DNA of 64,000 nt from Epiperipatus broadwayi. Taxonomy: Eukaryota > Onychophora > Udeonychophora > Euonychophora > Peripatidae. The notes under the pieces were generated by a model. It ran no database searches and was not told the DNA's origin. It was given only the letters and a program-made list of their open reading frames with translations. This document shows, piece by piece, positions 11,841 through 23,334 of this stretch. The stretch's first letter is position 1. Every line of letters starts with the position of its first letter. The DNA lies in contig JAQFVV010000319.1 in assembly GCA_028023455.1 (NCBI GenBank), positions 250,001 to 314,000 of the forward strand, given 5' to 3'. The position numbers and the translations under genes were made by a program.

Positions 11841-12415
11841 TATTTTGGGGGCCAGTCCGGGATTTCTATTACTGCTGTGCAATTAATGATCACGTGTTAA
11901 ATAATTTTATAAGATAACATAAATATTTTCTAAAATAAAAATTGTTTTAATATATGTGTTTCAAACATATAAAATTAGCGTTGTAAGTTAAAGTGGCTAG
12001 AAGTGAAGATGAAGGGGATAAGTTTTATTTTATGATACTCTATATGAGCATTTCACATCAAATGTGTACAAAGAATAGAAAGAGGGGGAAATTTTTTTTT
12101 GTTAGTATTACGAAAGTTTTGAAATGCGTAGTGAGGGATAATCTGAGACAAGAATAATTACACAAGTTGTAATGAACAAATAACTAATTATATCAAATGA
12201 TTGCTGTAATGTAATATAAATCGTTTTAAAGAAAGAGAATAACACAAAGTTTCATGAAAGTTTATGATGAATAATAAAAATATATATATAGTAGCTGCAT
12301 AGCCCAGTAAAGTTAAAGAATAGATAAATGTGTGTGTGTTTCCTAATCATATAAAAAATGTATTCAGCTATAATTATAGCGATCGGATATAGATTATCTG
12401 GATGTAATTAATTAA
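11841..12415 (+). repeat. Inverted copy of PBS and 5' leader
   Basis: Complementary to 16120-16702 of the main element over its full length. A second primer-binding site (TGGGGGCCAGTCCGGGAT) is at 11846-11863, five bases after the LTR end, exactly as at the functional position. It stops at the shared sequence tggatgtaattaatt. Confidence 0.85.
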
Positions 12416-12533
12416 CTGCGGTCACACATATAAATATTAAACATTCACAGAATATTAAATATCATGTTTGATAAAATAAAGAAAAAAGAGCGAGCTTAGA
12501 AAAATTTACAGAACAAAGAAATGTTTCAATTTA
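12416..12533 (+). repeat. Inverted LTR 5' fragment
   Basis: Plus-strand copy of the U3 side of the LTR (gcggtcacacatataaat to aaagaaatgtttcaatt). It is fused directly to the oppositely oriented 3' LTR at about 12533, so it forms an inverted pair with 12887-12970. Confidence 0.75.
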
Positions 12534-12987
12534 TTATTGCTGTCTATATTCTGCTTCAAATACACTCCATACACCATTTTGTTTATCGTCAAATGTGTAC
12601 TTTAAAACTCAGATCCTTATCTTTTGATTATGTTTAACTTTCTATGTTTTGCACATTATTTAAGTTTTTTTTTTAAGCTTTACTTTCTTTCAAAATCAGA
12701 TTTTAACTTGCATTTGATTTATATTTCTTTATCACTTTATTTTTTAATGTATACCTTCAATATTTCTAATTTTACATTTTAATTTCATCAAAATCCGAAC
12801 TTTGGAGGGTAAAAGATAAGAATCTTTTTGATTCTACTTCCCTCTCTTTTTTAATTAATTGAAACATTTCTTTGTTCTGTAAATTATTCTAAGCTCACTC
12901 TTTTTTTTATTTTATCAAACATGATATTTAATATTCTGTGAATGTTTAATATTTATATGTGTGACCACAGTATGTGCGATCATCACA
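12534..12987 (-). repeat. Element A 3' LTR, U3-side part
   Basis: Begins (minus strand) with TGTGATGATCGCACATACTG at 12987, right after the polypurine tract, and matches 17949-18414 of the 5' LTR. It is cut off at 12534 by the inverted material. Confidence 0.8.
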
Positions 12988-13007
12988 TTACACCATTCCC
13001 CTCCTTT
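12988..13007 (-). other. Polypurine tract of element A
   Basis: On the minus strand AAAGGAGGGGAATGGTGTAA lies immediately 5' of the 3' LTR start TGTGATG, the expected position for the plus-strand primer. Confidence 0.75.
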
Positions 13008-13852
13008 AAAATCTTTTTTTTGTGAAAAAAAAAAATTATGCATTGAAAGCTTGATGCTCCCAACTACTGTTCAAACCTTTTTAGATTTATGCATTCCTAA
13101 TATGATTTAGTGATGAGGTTAATCTCTAGAGAGGTGACCAGGTAAATTACATCTCTTTCCTTGATGACCCAACCAGCATTGCCAAACCAATTTAATCTTG
13201 TCATTAACATTACATGCATTTTATTTCTGCCTAATACTCATATATACAGGTTCAAATCCACAGGATATCTCTGTGACCCAATTAAACCTGTTCATACATC
13301 ACATCCTGCAAATGATAAATCCCTAAGTGTCAACTGTGGACACTATTACCAAGGTGGGTTGGGAGGCTGGAATCTTTTTGTTCAGCTCATCCATGAGCTC
13401 AGTTTATTTTCTGATAGCTCTTAATTTATACAAGGGGTTCTTTTCCCCATTGATAGGTCTCTAAACCATTGACTCACGATATCTGCCCAATATCTAACTG
13501 GAAATCTTAATCCAGTGAGTCATTATGAGAATGGGATCTCTGTCCCTGTGTTCTCTGTATGATAAGATTTGGTGCACTGCAGAACATACATGAATGAATA
13601 ATGAAGAAGGCATAACCAACTACTGTTCAGACCCATCTACCAATATCTAAACCTACATGCCTTCAGCCTCGATCTATGACCTCACACTCATATTTATCTT
13701 ATGCTTTCTTATTTTATCATAATGTCCTTCATCTCTTTTCCCACTTATCGGCTCAAACATTTCTTTATTTTATCAGGATCCATATTACAGTCTGTTCTCC
13801 ATGACTCATTGTCCATTTCCATTTCCAATCTTGTTATCATTAAATCCTTCCT
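13008..13852 (-). other. Element A non-coding tail
   Basis: About 850 bp between the end of gag and the polypurine tract, where pol would be expected. I find no protease, reverse transcriptase or integrase motif on either strand. The plus-strand open frame at 13161-13424 has no domain and runs antisense to the element. Confidence 0.6.
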
Positions 13853-15292
13853 TTATTTGTGACTGCCCTTATGTGTTTTATCTGGTGGTTGTCTTCCTCT
13901 ATTGACATAACCTCTGCCTCCTCTGGGATGTGGGGTTTGCTCCCTAGGCTCATGGCTCTTTGTCCTGTCATATGGATGCTTACATTCCGTCTCCCATATC
14001 TGTTGTCTATTTTCCTGTCTCCTCGGTTTCCATCCCATAGAATATCCCCGGTTTTCTTGCCATCGTCCTTCCCCAGGATCCCATCCATTCTTTACTATAG
14101 GTGATTCTTTTAGAAGCAGACCAGATTGCCATCCATCCTCCCTTTGGTTGTCCCTGGTTGTGTCCAATGCACTCAGCAATTCAGCCACCCAGTCCACCAT
14201 CTTCCTCTCTGTACTTATTAGAGTTCGTTGAATATTCTTTGGAAACCTGGGCCTAATTATCCGGAGTATTTCTGTCTCAGATAATAGATTTGCAGTCATC
14301 ACTCATAACTTAGCCACTTGATGATGAAAGAATGTTATAAATGATTCCTCCGGTCTCCATTTATCCTGTTTTATCCAATGTAACATATCTTCTTGGAGTT
14401 CCTCACTCCAATAACTGGTCTCCAATGCTTTATAATATCCTGCAAATGTGATGGGTTTCTGGAAGAGTGAGTTCCACCAGACTTGTGATTCGCCCTGCAA
14501 ATGGCTGCAGGCGACTGCTATCTTGGCCTCCACACTCATTCTACCGAATTTGAAGTACCGTTCTAGGCTGTTCAAATGCTCCATCGGGCTTTCTCCAGGG
14601 TTTCCAGTGAAGACTTGGATCTTCAGAAATTGGTGGAAGCCCACAGGATAATCCATGCAATTTCCAGTTCTCATAATTCCACATTCTTCACTGGTTCTTG
14701 GTCCTATGCCCTCTATGTTGGCATTGGTACTGCTATTGGCTGACCTCTTGATACTCTCTTCAACCTTTGTATTTAACCTTGCTACTATCTTTGCCACCTG
14801 ACTTAGATTCTCCTGTATGCTCATCATCAATCTATGATCCTCTACTCTAACTACTTCCACCTCTTCATCTAACTGTCTTATCTCCCTTTCTGGTCGCCCT
14901 ATGTCCTTTTCCCAATCAAATTCTGCTGATTCTCTACCTCTATCCTCAACTATTTCTAATTCCTCATATGCACATGGCCCTATTCTCCTTTGTTCATCCC
15001 TCTTAATCTCTTGGTGAAATCCATCCCATGAGTCATTAGCCTTTGATTGCAGGATGACCTCATTTCTTATTTCTTCCCTGACTTCAGACTATCTTTTCTG
15101 GCAGTCTATCTCTACCTTTACCATCCATTCTTCTATCCTTCTCTCGTGACTGTCCACGAGTTCTTTCATGAATTGCTCTTGCTCCATCCTCATTTGCTTT
15201 AACATATCCATGATATTACTATAGGCTATTGTATCCTCTACTTTCATCTCCTCTCCATTCCCTTCTTTTACTTCCTTTTCTTGAAGTTCCAT
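13853..15292 (-). pseudogene. gag: Element A gag (two in-frame stops)
   Basis: Gag-type capsid polyprotein of a Ty3/gypsy LTR retrotransposon, which would form the cytoplasmic particle that packages element RNA. The frame runs 480 codons from the ATG at 15292 (MELQEKEVKEGNGEEMKVED) to a stop at 13850-13852. It is interrupted by TAG at 15089-15091 and TGA at 14303-14305, both in the same frame, so they are simple point disruptions. The N-terminal third is charged and probably coiled coil. The retrotrans_gag core follows (FTGNPGESPMEHLNSLERYF, SHLQGESQVWWNSLFQKP, SYWSEELQEDMLHWIKQDKW), then LSETEILRIIRPRFPKNIQR. The tail is rich in Arg, Gly and Gln (RGGRGYVNRGRQ) and has no CCHC zinc knuckle, so RNA binding may rest on the RG-rich end. 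The same capsid pattern occurs in element B and in the relics at 4.7-5.1 and 34-36 kb. Confidence 0.8.
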
Positions 15293-15804
15293 TTTGGCTT
15301 GAGCCCTTGTTCACATAAATATGATTTTTATTTAACTTTCTTTATATCTGGACTGATTATTCCTACTATTGACCTCTTCTAACTAGACTTATACCCTACT
15401 TCTTTCGACTGACTTTATGTTTTTTCACTTTGATTAACTTTTAATTTCTTAGTTGTCTATCGATCAGCATTCAGATCGCTAGCCAACCCAAACATCCATA
15501 CTCTGGTTTATCTTCTTATTCACCTGCCTTAGATTCGCCCGACTGCCTGTCCACCTTGATGATTGTCCTCTATTTTCCCTCTTCATCTACCTCTGACCCC
15601 TATACTTCAATTAAATGATGCACTTATATATTCTTTTAAATTTAACTTACTTAAATACCATACTTGTTCTTCTGTTAACGATATACATTATAAATTTGTT
15701 TTATTTGACTGTGTCTCCAACATTACCCTTCCGATATATATATTTTTCTACTCCTATGTTTACAAAATTCGGCCACTTAAGGTTACTACTGTTTTAAACA
15801 AGAT

Positions 15805-15848
<44 letters not shown>

Positions 15849-16679
15849 CTTCTCTTACACATGCGACTATTCTAGAATCACACATATATTGTTCTCCCAC
15901 TTAACTAAAATACATGACAATACTTATAGTTTCTTCAATTTAACTTATACACATGAATTCCTTTATCATTAATATGTTTTATTTTCCACTTAACTGGGAC
16001 CGTTATTATTTATTCACACATATATATTTCTTCATTTAACTTAGTTTCGACTATTTTAATCATTTAACCTTTATAACTACAACATTACTGAAACTGTTTC
16101 ACTATTTCTAACTTAACTATTTTATGTTTTCATTAATTAATTACATCCAGATAATCTATATCCGATCGCTATAATTATAGCTGAATACATTTTATTATAT
16201 GTTTAGGAAACACACACACATTTATCTATTCTTTACCTTTACTGGGCTATGTGGCTACTATATATATATCATTCATCATAAACTTTCATGAAACTTTGTG
16301 TTATTCTCTTTCTTTGAAATGATTTATATTACATTACAGCAATCATTTGATATAATTAGTTATTTGTTCGTTACAACTTGTGTAATTATTCTTGTCTCAG
16401 ATTATCCCTCACTACGCATTTCAAAACTTTCGTAATACTAACAAAAAAAAATTTCCCCCTCTTTCTATTCTTTGTACACATTTGATGTGAAACGCTCGTA
16501 TAGAGTATCATAAAATAAAACTTATCCCTTTCATCTTCGCTTCTAGCCACTTTAACTTACAACGCTAATTTTATATGTTTGAAACACATATATTAAAACA
16601 ATTTTTATTTTAGAAAATATTTATGTTATCTTATATAATTATTTAACACATGATCATTAATTGCACAGCAATAATAGAA
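15293..16679 (-). other. Element A 5' leader
   Basis: Untranslated region of about 1.4 kb between the PBS and the gag ATG. It contains a (CA)n(TA)n tract at 15805-15847. The 16120-16702 part is duplicated in inverted orientation at 11841-12415. Confidence 0.65.
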
Positions 16680-16697
16680 ATCCCGGACTGGCCCCCA
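16680..16697 (-). other. Primer-binding site of element A (tRNA-Pro-like)
   Basis: Minus-strand TGGGGGCCAGTCCGGGAT begins five bases after the LTR end and starts with the TGG that pairs with tRNA CCA. It resembles the tRNA-Pro PBS of retroviruses (TGGGGGCTCGTCCGGGAT), differing in the acceptor-stem bases. An invertebrate tRNA-Pro with GGCCAGT at its 5' end would fit exactly. Confidence 0.7.
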
Positions 16698-16702
16698 AAA
16701 TA

Positions 16703-18414
16703 TGTAACAAGCATGGGATGATTGAAGGCTACACTTCCCTTTTATGAGTGCATAATGGGGAATTCTAATGATTCAAGATCGTCTACTTTCCGCTACCTCA
16801 AGCAGAGAGAACATATGGACATACACGAGTCTATATCCGTATTTGACCGAATCTGTATGCTATACAGATATAGCACCAGATTATTTTTCCCGACCAACCG
16901 TCTCTCGACTGCTGTAAGATCTGACAGAGTCACAGTGCTTGGATGATTTATAAATTTAACGGGATCAAATACTGCACCACCAACTTTCACGTGTTAATTC
17001 AATAATAAAAAAAATGAATAATAGTTTTCCCACCCTTAGACTAGACTACCCTTTTGGAGTGGCAAAGAACGAGACAAGGCAGGTTTAAATAAAATAATAG
17101 ATTTAATAGAATAAATTAATCGTAAAAGAGATATAACAAAAAAAACACATTAACATGAAATGAAAAACAGATTATAATCTATAGTGCTACAAGAAAAAAA
17201 TACATATAAAACTATTATAAATGATGGTACATTTATAAATCGTCAGTCTGAGTATTTATCAAAAAAATTCAAGAATGTCTTTATCATTCACAAAAGGCAT
17301 GTGGCCATTGTCTAATTAAACTATGTGCACATTGAAATATATAACAAAATAGTATGTATCTTTACCTAGGTTTTAGTCTCTGAATTTATCCGACGTCTTG
17401 CTGACCGTCACATGTATTTTCTCCACTTCTTTAGGAGGGATGGTCGCAGGTTAGATTTGGTTGTGTGTAGCTTCTCAGTGTTTAAGGCATCAAGGACAAG
17501 GCAACTAAATGAATCCACTGGCAGGCGCTATGACAGCAGTTGTTACATCTTGGCCAGAATCATTAGTACAGTAAATCCGGATTGACCAATGATCACGATG
17601 GTCTTAGCCAGCCATTCTAGATGAGGCACCGATGTTGAAAGTCATATCTGTTAACTATCGGTTGATTATTGGAGCTGTCTTTTACCACCCTCTTGACACA
17701 AAGTCTTTAGCTCTAATCCCCACTGAAAACTTTTTTTAATTAAAAAATTCCACCAGCCTTTGTCCTTCCGATCCTTTGTTTTCACTTTCATTCACATCTT
17801 TTTTACTATGCCTTCGGCCATATGTAAATTTGTTTTACCCAATCTAGTAGCACTATGTACATTTATTTATTTCAATATTTTTTAATTTAATTACACAGAT
17901 TTTAATACATGTTTTTCTCTCCTTTTTTTATTTAAGTTTGTTTAGACAAGCATTTATTATTGCTGTCTATATTGTGCTTCAAATACGCTCCATACACGCA
18001 TTTCGTTTATCGTCAAATGTGTACTTTAAAACCCAGATCCTCATCTTTTGATTATGTTTAACTTTCTATGTTTTGCGTGCTATTTAAGGTTTTTTTTTTA
18101 AACTTTACTTTCTTTCAAAATCAGATTTTAACTTGCATTTGATTTATATTTCTTTATCACTTTATTTTTTAACATATACCTCCAATATTTCTAATTTTAC
18201 ATTTTAATTTCACCAAAATCTGAACTTTGGAGGGTAAAAGATAAGAATCTTTTTCATTCTACTTCCCTCTCGTTTTTAATTAATTGAAACATTTCTTTGT
18301 TCTGTAAATTTTTTTAAGCTCGCTCTTTTTTCTTTATTTTATCAAACATGATATTTAATATTCTGTGAATGTTTAATATTTATATGTGTGACCGCAGTAT
18401 GTGCGATCATCACA
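16703..18414 (-). repeat. Element A 5' LTR (1712 bp, complete)
   Basis: Full-length LTR with TG...CA ends (minus strand TGTGATGATC ... CTTGTTACA). It is the reference for recognising the broken and inverted copies between 9443 and 12987. It contains no supported coding. Confidence 0.85.
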
Positions 18415-18418
18415 ATGT

Positions 18419-18889
18419 ATAATTATTAATAAAAGTAAATTTACAGATCCTCTGGAAATCCAACACTGATTCATCAAAGCGACCTCAAGGTTCTTTTATA
18501 ATCAACATTAAGTGCAGACTCTAGAACAAACAAAATTATATTACTTACTAATAAGTTTTTATTAATATTTACTTGTAATTATTTTATTTCTGAGTGCACA
18601 ATTAATCAATTTGAGTAAATGGTCTTTTTCTTATCTTTCACTAATTTTAATATGACTTACACACTTATAGATGGAAGTGGTATTTTATATATTTTTTTAA
18701 AAATAGTTATAAATATATTTACCTCAACTTATAAACATTATTCTGATAATTATATTAATGGGATAGATTTAAAATTACTGAACTATCATTTTGCTTATCC
18801 CTTATATATATATATATATATATATATTAATTAATAAAGCAAGTCATATATAACATGACATTACTTTTATGAGCTTGTAATTACAAAAA
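18419..18889. other. AT-rich non-coding with (TA)n
   Basis: No gene supported. A (TA)n tract spans about 18804-18828. Confidence 0.4.
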
Positions 18890-19030
18890 TGCACATAGAG
18901 AACGTACCAATAGCTCTAACAAGCTCGTAAATTAACAAGTGCGGTTATGAGAAATATTTAAAATCTCTATTCTGGATAGAGATTTTAAATATTTCTCATG
19001 TTAGAGCTATTGGTACGCTCTCTATGTGCA
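18890..19030. repeat. Long hairpin (141 bp)
   Basis: Starts tgcacatagagaacgtacca and ends with the near-perfect complement. An inner stem (atgagaaatatttaaaatct and its complement) continues the hairpin to a few-base loop near 18974. About 57 bp are paired with two mismatches, and one 25-base bulge (agctcgtaaattaacaagtgcggtt) is on the left arm only. It is either a foldback element or a precursor-like RNA hairpin. The sequence alone cannot decide. Confidence 0.75.
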
Positions 19031-19285
19031 TATATATATATAGGGAATTATCTAATTTTATTTTGTATATACTGTACTTTGAATTATTTTGTTTATTTAT
19101 AGTGTAAATAAAGATTGATTGAGGACAGACTTCTATCACTGATTCAGTGAGATTTATTGTGTTAACCATCAAAATGATCAGAAGACCATTCTTTTTGACT
19201 AAATATTTTTTTGTAAATATTTATTATTATATGTTATAGATTATTAATAAATGTTATTGTGTTGTTAAAACCAATCTGATCTCTG

Positions 19286-19402
19286 TTTGATCATCGCCAT
19301 CATCATTATGCATTTACACCATTAAAAGTTTCATCATCACTATCATTATGCATTCACACCATTACAGGTTTGATGATCATCATCATCACTATGCATTACT
19401 CT
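19286..19402 (+). repeat. Degenerate tandem repeat, about 2.5 units
   Basis: Units of roughly 50 bp share atcatcattatgcattyacaccatta-type blocks and CAT triplets (copies near 19292, 19332 and 19378). Confidence 0.55.
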
Positions 19403-20190
19403 CCTAAATGATTGATCATCAATATTTTTATATCTATGCTTATACATAGGCATATTTGGTCAATAATTAAGTAAGTCCATCCCTGAAGAGAGCTGACTGC
19501 AAGAACTCTGAGTTTGAATTCTGTGGTATAATGGGGCCTGAAAACAAATGTAATGTATATGCATTAGTCTAAATTACATTGAAATATTTTAAATAAATTA
19601 TGAGTTACCATACTAAACGTAGATGTGATTTGGAACTAGAAATTTCATTGTGACATCTTTATCATCCTACTCAAAGGCATAGGTCTGACAGTAGTGATAT
19701 GTGCTTCCTTTGTTATATGCCATTTCTGATTCTGTAATATTTGGCACACCCAAATGGTATGTCGAATCATTGATTTAGGATATGACTTGTTGTACGTTAT
19801 TTGATGCATTGTATTCAAATCATCCAACTACTTAGTATTATTCACATCATCTTATGGCATACCCCATGATTCCGTTATATTATTGTATATATGAAATTGA
19901 TAAAATTATAAGGCATATTGCAACATCAGTTTATTATGTTTTCCATGTACATTACATATTTTATTTGTAATATAGGGTGTATGAGCACAGACTTTTCCAC
20001 AACCCACCACTCCCCACTCTATCTAATAACACTGATACACTCAAGCATATATATGCTGAAAAGATAAATAATCACCAATATATGTATTTCATGCTAAAAC
20101 AGCAATCATCAGTTTTTCCAGATTATCATCTCCCACACATGTATACTATAAGTGCTCAGATATATGTTAAGATAGACAATCTTCATACTT
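19403..20190. other. AT-rich non-coding
   Basis: The short open frames at 19645-19827 (minus) and 19977-20321 (plus) show no known domain. The latter runs through the hairpin at 20191-20304 and is not supported as a gene. Confidence 0.35.
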
Positions 20191-20304
20191 TAATGGAAAG
20201 GCTCCAATCCACTACACACTCCAACTCTTCAACCGTCCATCCAATTGAAAATGGATGGATGGCTGAAGAGTTGGAGTGTGTAGTGGATTGGAGCCTGGCC
20301 ATTA
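20191..20304. repeat. Near-perfect hairpin (114 bp)
   Basis: Arms of about 53 bp: ggctccaatccactacacac and its exact complement gtgtgtagtggattggagcc form the base, and ccatccatcca/tggatggatgg close a short aattgaaaa loop. Only four or five mismatches separate the arms. The base composition is clearly richer in GC than the flanks. It is probably a miniature hairpin element, and a small-RNA precursor is possible. Confidence 0.75.
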
Positions 20305-20599
20305 AAAATTGGTGCCGATAAAGTTTAAACCTGGAGATAGTAAAATTTCATCACTCTTAACATAGTGTGATTAAAAAGTTAGTGTATTGTTAATTATCAA
20401 AACAGTTATAAATAAATGTGAAAGTGAAGGCAAACGAATAGCATTATTTAGGTAAACCTGATTGCTGAGTTTGATGTAAGCAATTTTGCCAAATGGCCAT
20501 TATACATAAACCAAGGTGGATTTTTTTTAATTTCAACAACATCGAGAATATAAAATGTAATATAGCAGCAATCTTATGCTTTTAAGTAGGAGAGTTATT

Positions 20600-21500
20600 G
20601 AAACCTGTTTTTCTGAATAATGCACCTTATGAGGAAATAACAAGAAAGTTAAATGAATATTTTCATCCTCATTTATCTTACCACATATCTCGTTTAAGTT
20701 TAGGAAGTAAGCAAAAAGTGTGAAAATTAATGAACATAATGCATTGATTAGAGAATTAGCTAAAGATTGCAGGTATGAGAATTTTGTGGATGAAATTTTC
20801 ATTAATCAGCTGCTATAAAGCATGAAACATTTAATAAATAAGATGGCTGTTAAAAAGGAATATCTTACAACCAAGTTAATATAAAAACAAATGCCTGATT
20901 TTCATCATAAAGCAAAGGATAGCCAAAATATGGGAGTTTATAAGATAAATAAGTAAATTACTAACTAAAAAAAAAATCAATATACATAAATGAATTTAAA
21001 GTCATTTATTATTGCTTTAGGAAAGCAGACATGTTGCAAGTGGTAAAATAATAAATGCCTATTAAATGTGAATTTAAAAGACCTTTAACCATGTATGTAG
21101 AAAAGCTGATAATGGGAAGAGCCAAGAAAAAAGCAATCACACAAACATAGGAGAGAGAAAACATCCAATAAACATTTTATTGAAAATATGGAAGTTATAG
21201 GATTGAAGCAATTTATGATGAAATTGCAAATCTGTGGAAAAGATATTGACATGGCTCAGTGATATTAATAATGTCTCAAAATGATTGGAATGCACTATCC
21301 ATTAACAATGCAAATATTCCAATAGAAAAGCTAAATATTAAGGCTCAAGATGCAACGGAAATATGGTAGAATTAATTAGTCAAGTAAAAGTGCCATAAAA
21401 CATTAGGGAAACGAGTTAAGAAAAAAATAGTCCTATTATCTGCAGAGAATGATTCTAAATAATAGAAATTTATGCTAGTAATGTAAAAAAAAAATTTCTG
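20600..21500 (+). pseudogene. Ty3/gypsy gag-protease relic (upstream half)
   Basis: The plus strand at 20640-20830 gives APYEEITRKLNEYFHPHLSY, then INEHNALIRELAKDCRYENF and VDEIFINQLL. This is the arrangement of the Gag region in K02A2.6-type Ty3/gypsy proteins (EYxxELRxLAxxCxFxxxxDExLRDxL). Further downstream, around 21010-21400, only scattered gypsy-like pieces remain and the zinc knuckle and protease cannot be confirmed. Many stops and shifts show it is long dead. The matching reverse transcriptase resumes at 23335, beyond an inserted Penelope-like element. Confidence 0.45.
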
Positions 21501-21559
21501 AAACAAGAAATTGAAAAGCAATAACCAAATTTGTTAATAAAAAATCAGGTAAAATTTTA

Positions 21560-23330
21560 AGTAGCCTGATAGAGATTGAAAGAATTAATTAATAGTAAAT
21601 ATATGTTTTTAGAAAAACATCCTAAAAATGTGATTAAAAGGAAGTTAATAGATATTATGAATAAAATGGTAAATTTAATAATTTTTGAATAGAGTAGATT
21701 ATTTAAAATATTATCCAAATGATTTCATATCAGCTAAGATGTTTGTAAATATTAAGACTCATAAAGATGGTTTTCCTTTAATATTTATTTTTGATTTTAC
21801 AGGTAGTGTTGTAGAGGGTATTTCTAGGTTCTTAATAATTTTTTAAAACAATTTGTTGATTTTGGTCATTACAGAGCATCTTTTTCTTTTGCGGCTTCTG
21901 ATAAGATTAATAATTTTATAATGGAAAATCATTGAATATTTGGTAGTTTAGATATTGAGAATATGTAACAGTCTGTTAATAGATGAAGCATTTCTGATGT
22001 TCTTATTTTTGCATTGGTTAAGCAAGAATCTTTGTCAAAAAATAAAATTAAAATTATCAAAGATTTCTTTTTATTATTAGAGGATTCTATGTATCTCCAT
22101 TATAATGGTAGTTTTTATAAAATTAAGGAAGGGTGGATAATAGGTTATATTATTTTTCCTTTAGCTTGTTCAGTTTATATTAATTATTTGGAAAAGGAAA
22201 TTATTATTAAAAAGAATTGTTTATATTTAAAGTTATTTGTTAGATATGTGGATGATTGTTTGTTTGTAGTTGAGAATGATAAATTGAAGGAGTTGGTAAA
22301 TGAGTTTAATTGCTTTGATCCTTCTATAAAATATGTGGTAAAAGGAAGGTGGTTAGACTTTATTAAATTAAAATTTTTAGATGTATTGGTGATTAGAAAT
22401 GTAAAGACTACTTGTTTGGTGTGTAATCATTATGTTTAAAGTAAAGAGTTATGGTCTATAATTAAGCCTGATAGATATCAATCTATATTTCATAAAGTAG
22501 CTGATTTAAGAAATTATTGTTATAGATATGAGATTAAATAATTCTAATTGGGTAACTTTGTTTCAGAAAGGTCAATTTTATAAAGATTATTTGAGTGTTG
22601 GCTACTCTAATAAATTTGTTAAAAGTATTTTATTTAGTAGTAATATTTGTAATAATGTAAAGAATAAAGAAAAATATGATTTTATTTTTTTGGTAAATTG
22701 TCTTTTTATAAAATTTATGTAAATTAGTAATTTATTTGGAAATAAGAAAATTGCTTGGAAAAGGGGTATTACTTTGAATTATTTATTAAATAATACAGAG
22801 GACATTTTTGATAGGAAGACTATTCCTGAGTAGTGTGTATTATTTTATCACTTGTTTTTGTAAGAAGGTATATATAAGTCAGAGAGGTTTGAGCTTAAAT
22901 GATAGAATAAAGATACATAAAAGTAGAAAAACATATGTTGGTTCTGCTTTATATATCCATGTAAAAGATACAGGCCACATTATTAATTTTGATGAAGCTA
23001 AGATTGTCTTCTTTGAGAGAAATGAAATACAAAAAAGAATTGAAGAATCTTTATTATTAAAAATTTATGATTCTGAAGCAATTAACTTATTAAACGTTCT
23101 TTTAATATTAGGGATATATGGGAAGTAAATGGAATTGTTGATAATGTTTAATTTAAATATGTTATTTTGTAGTACTTTACACTTGAGAATTCTGCTTGTA
23201 GTGGTAAAACCATTGGTACTGTTTTAGATTTTATTTTCTTGGCTACTCTGGTTGGGTTTTGGATTTGCCATAGTTTTGATTATTTATTAGATTAGCTTTA
23301 TTCTTTTAATGTTTAAGGTTGAAAATAGTT
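21560..23330 (+). pseudogene. Penelope-like element relic (RT and GIY-YIG)
   Basis: Penelope-type retrotransposon ORF (reverse transcriptase followed by a GIY-YIG endonuclease), now broken into at least three frames. A pre-domain A block (NIKTHKDGFPLIFIFDFTGS) lies near 21750. The piece at 22014-22439 holds RT motif C, RYVDDCLFV, with the YVDD codons at 22245-22256, and a motif D/E-like continuation. The piece at 22808-23128 holds the endonuclease: VYYFITCFCKKVYISQRGLS corresponds to the GVYxIxCxxCxxxYIGQTxRxL pattern, but the Gly of YIG is Ser, and RIKIHKSRK and the FFERNEIQKRIEESLLLKIY tail follow. The element lies between the Gag-like and RT halves of a gypsy fossil, so it appears to have inserted there. 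Exact borders and target duplications could not be set. Confidence 0.65.
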
Positions 23331-23334
23331 GTAT

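Larger units (their letters stand above)
9443..18414 (-). mobile_element. Element A: gag-only LTR retrotransposon, rearranged
   Basis: One insertion bounded by a 4-bp target duplication, ATGT at 9439-9442 and 18415-18418. It reads on the minus strand: 5' LTR 18414-16703, primer-binding site 16697-16680, leader of about 1.4 kb, gag 15292-13853, non-coding tail, polypurine tract 13007-12988, then a 3' LTR starting at 12987 and ending at 9443. LTR ends are TGTGATGATCGC and GCTTGTTACA. No protease, reverse transcriptase or integrase is present, and the interior is only about 3.7 kb, so it needed enzymes in trans. The 3' LTR is broken between 10490 and 12534 by plus-strand copies of the element's own LTR and leader, described separately. 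The Gag capsid pattern and 4-bp duplication point to the Ty3/gypsy group. Confidence 0.85.

Noticed and set aside
13840-14088. 82-codon minus-strand frame overlapping gag of element A
   Set aside because: It is the shifted frame of the Arg/Gly-rich Gag tail.
9443-18414. Two separate head-to-head LTR elements
   Set aside because: A single ATGT target duplication bounds the whole, and the inverted part has no duplication of its own and lacks gag and a 3' end.
19977-20321. 114-codon plus-strand frame as a host gene
   Set aside because: A third of it is the 20191-20304 hairpin, and the rest has no domain or splice signals I trust.
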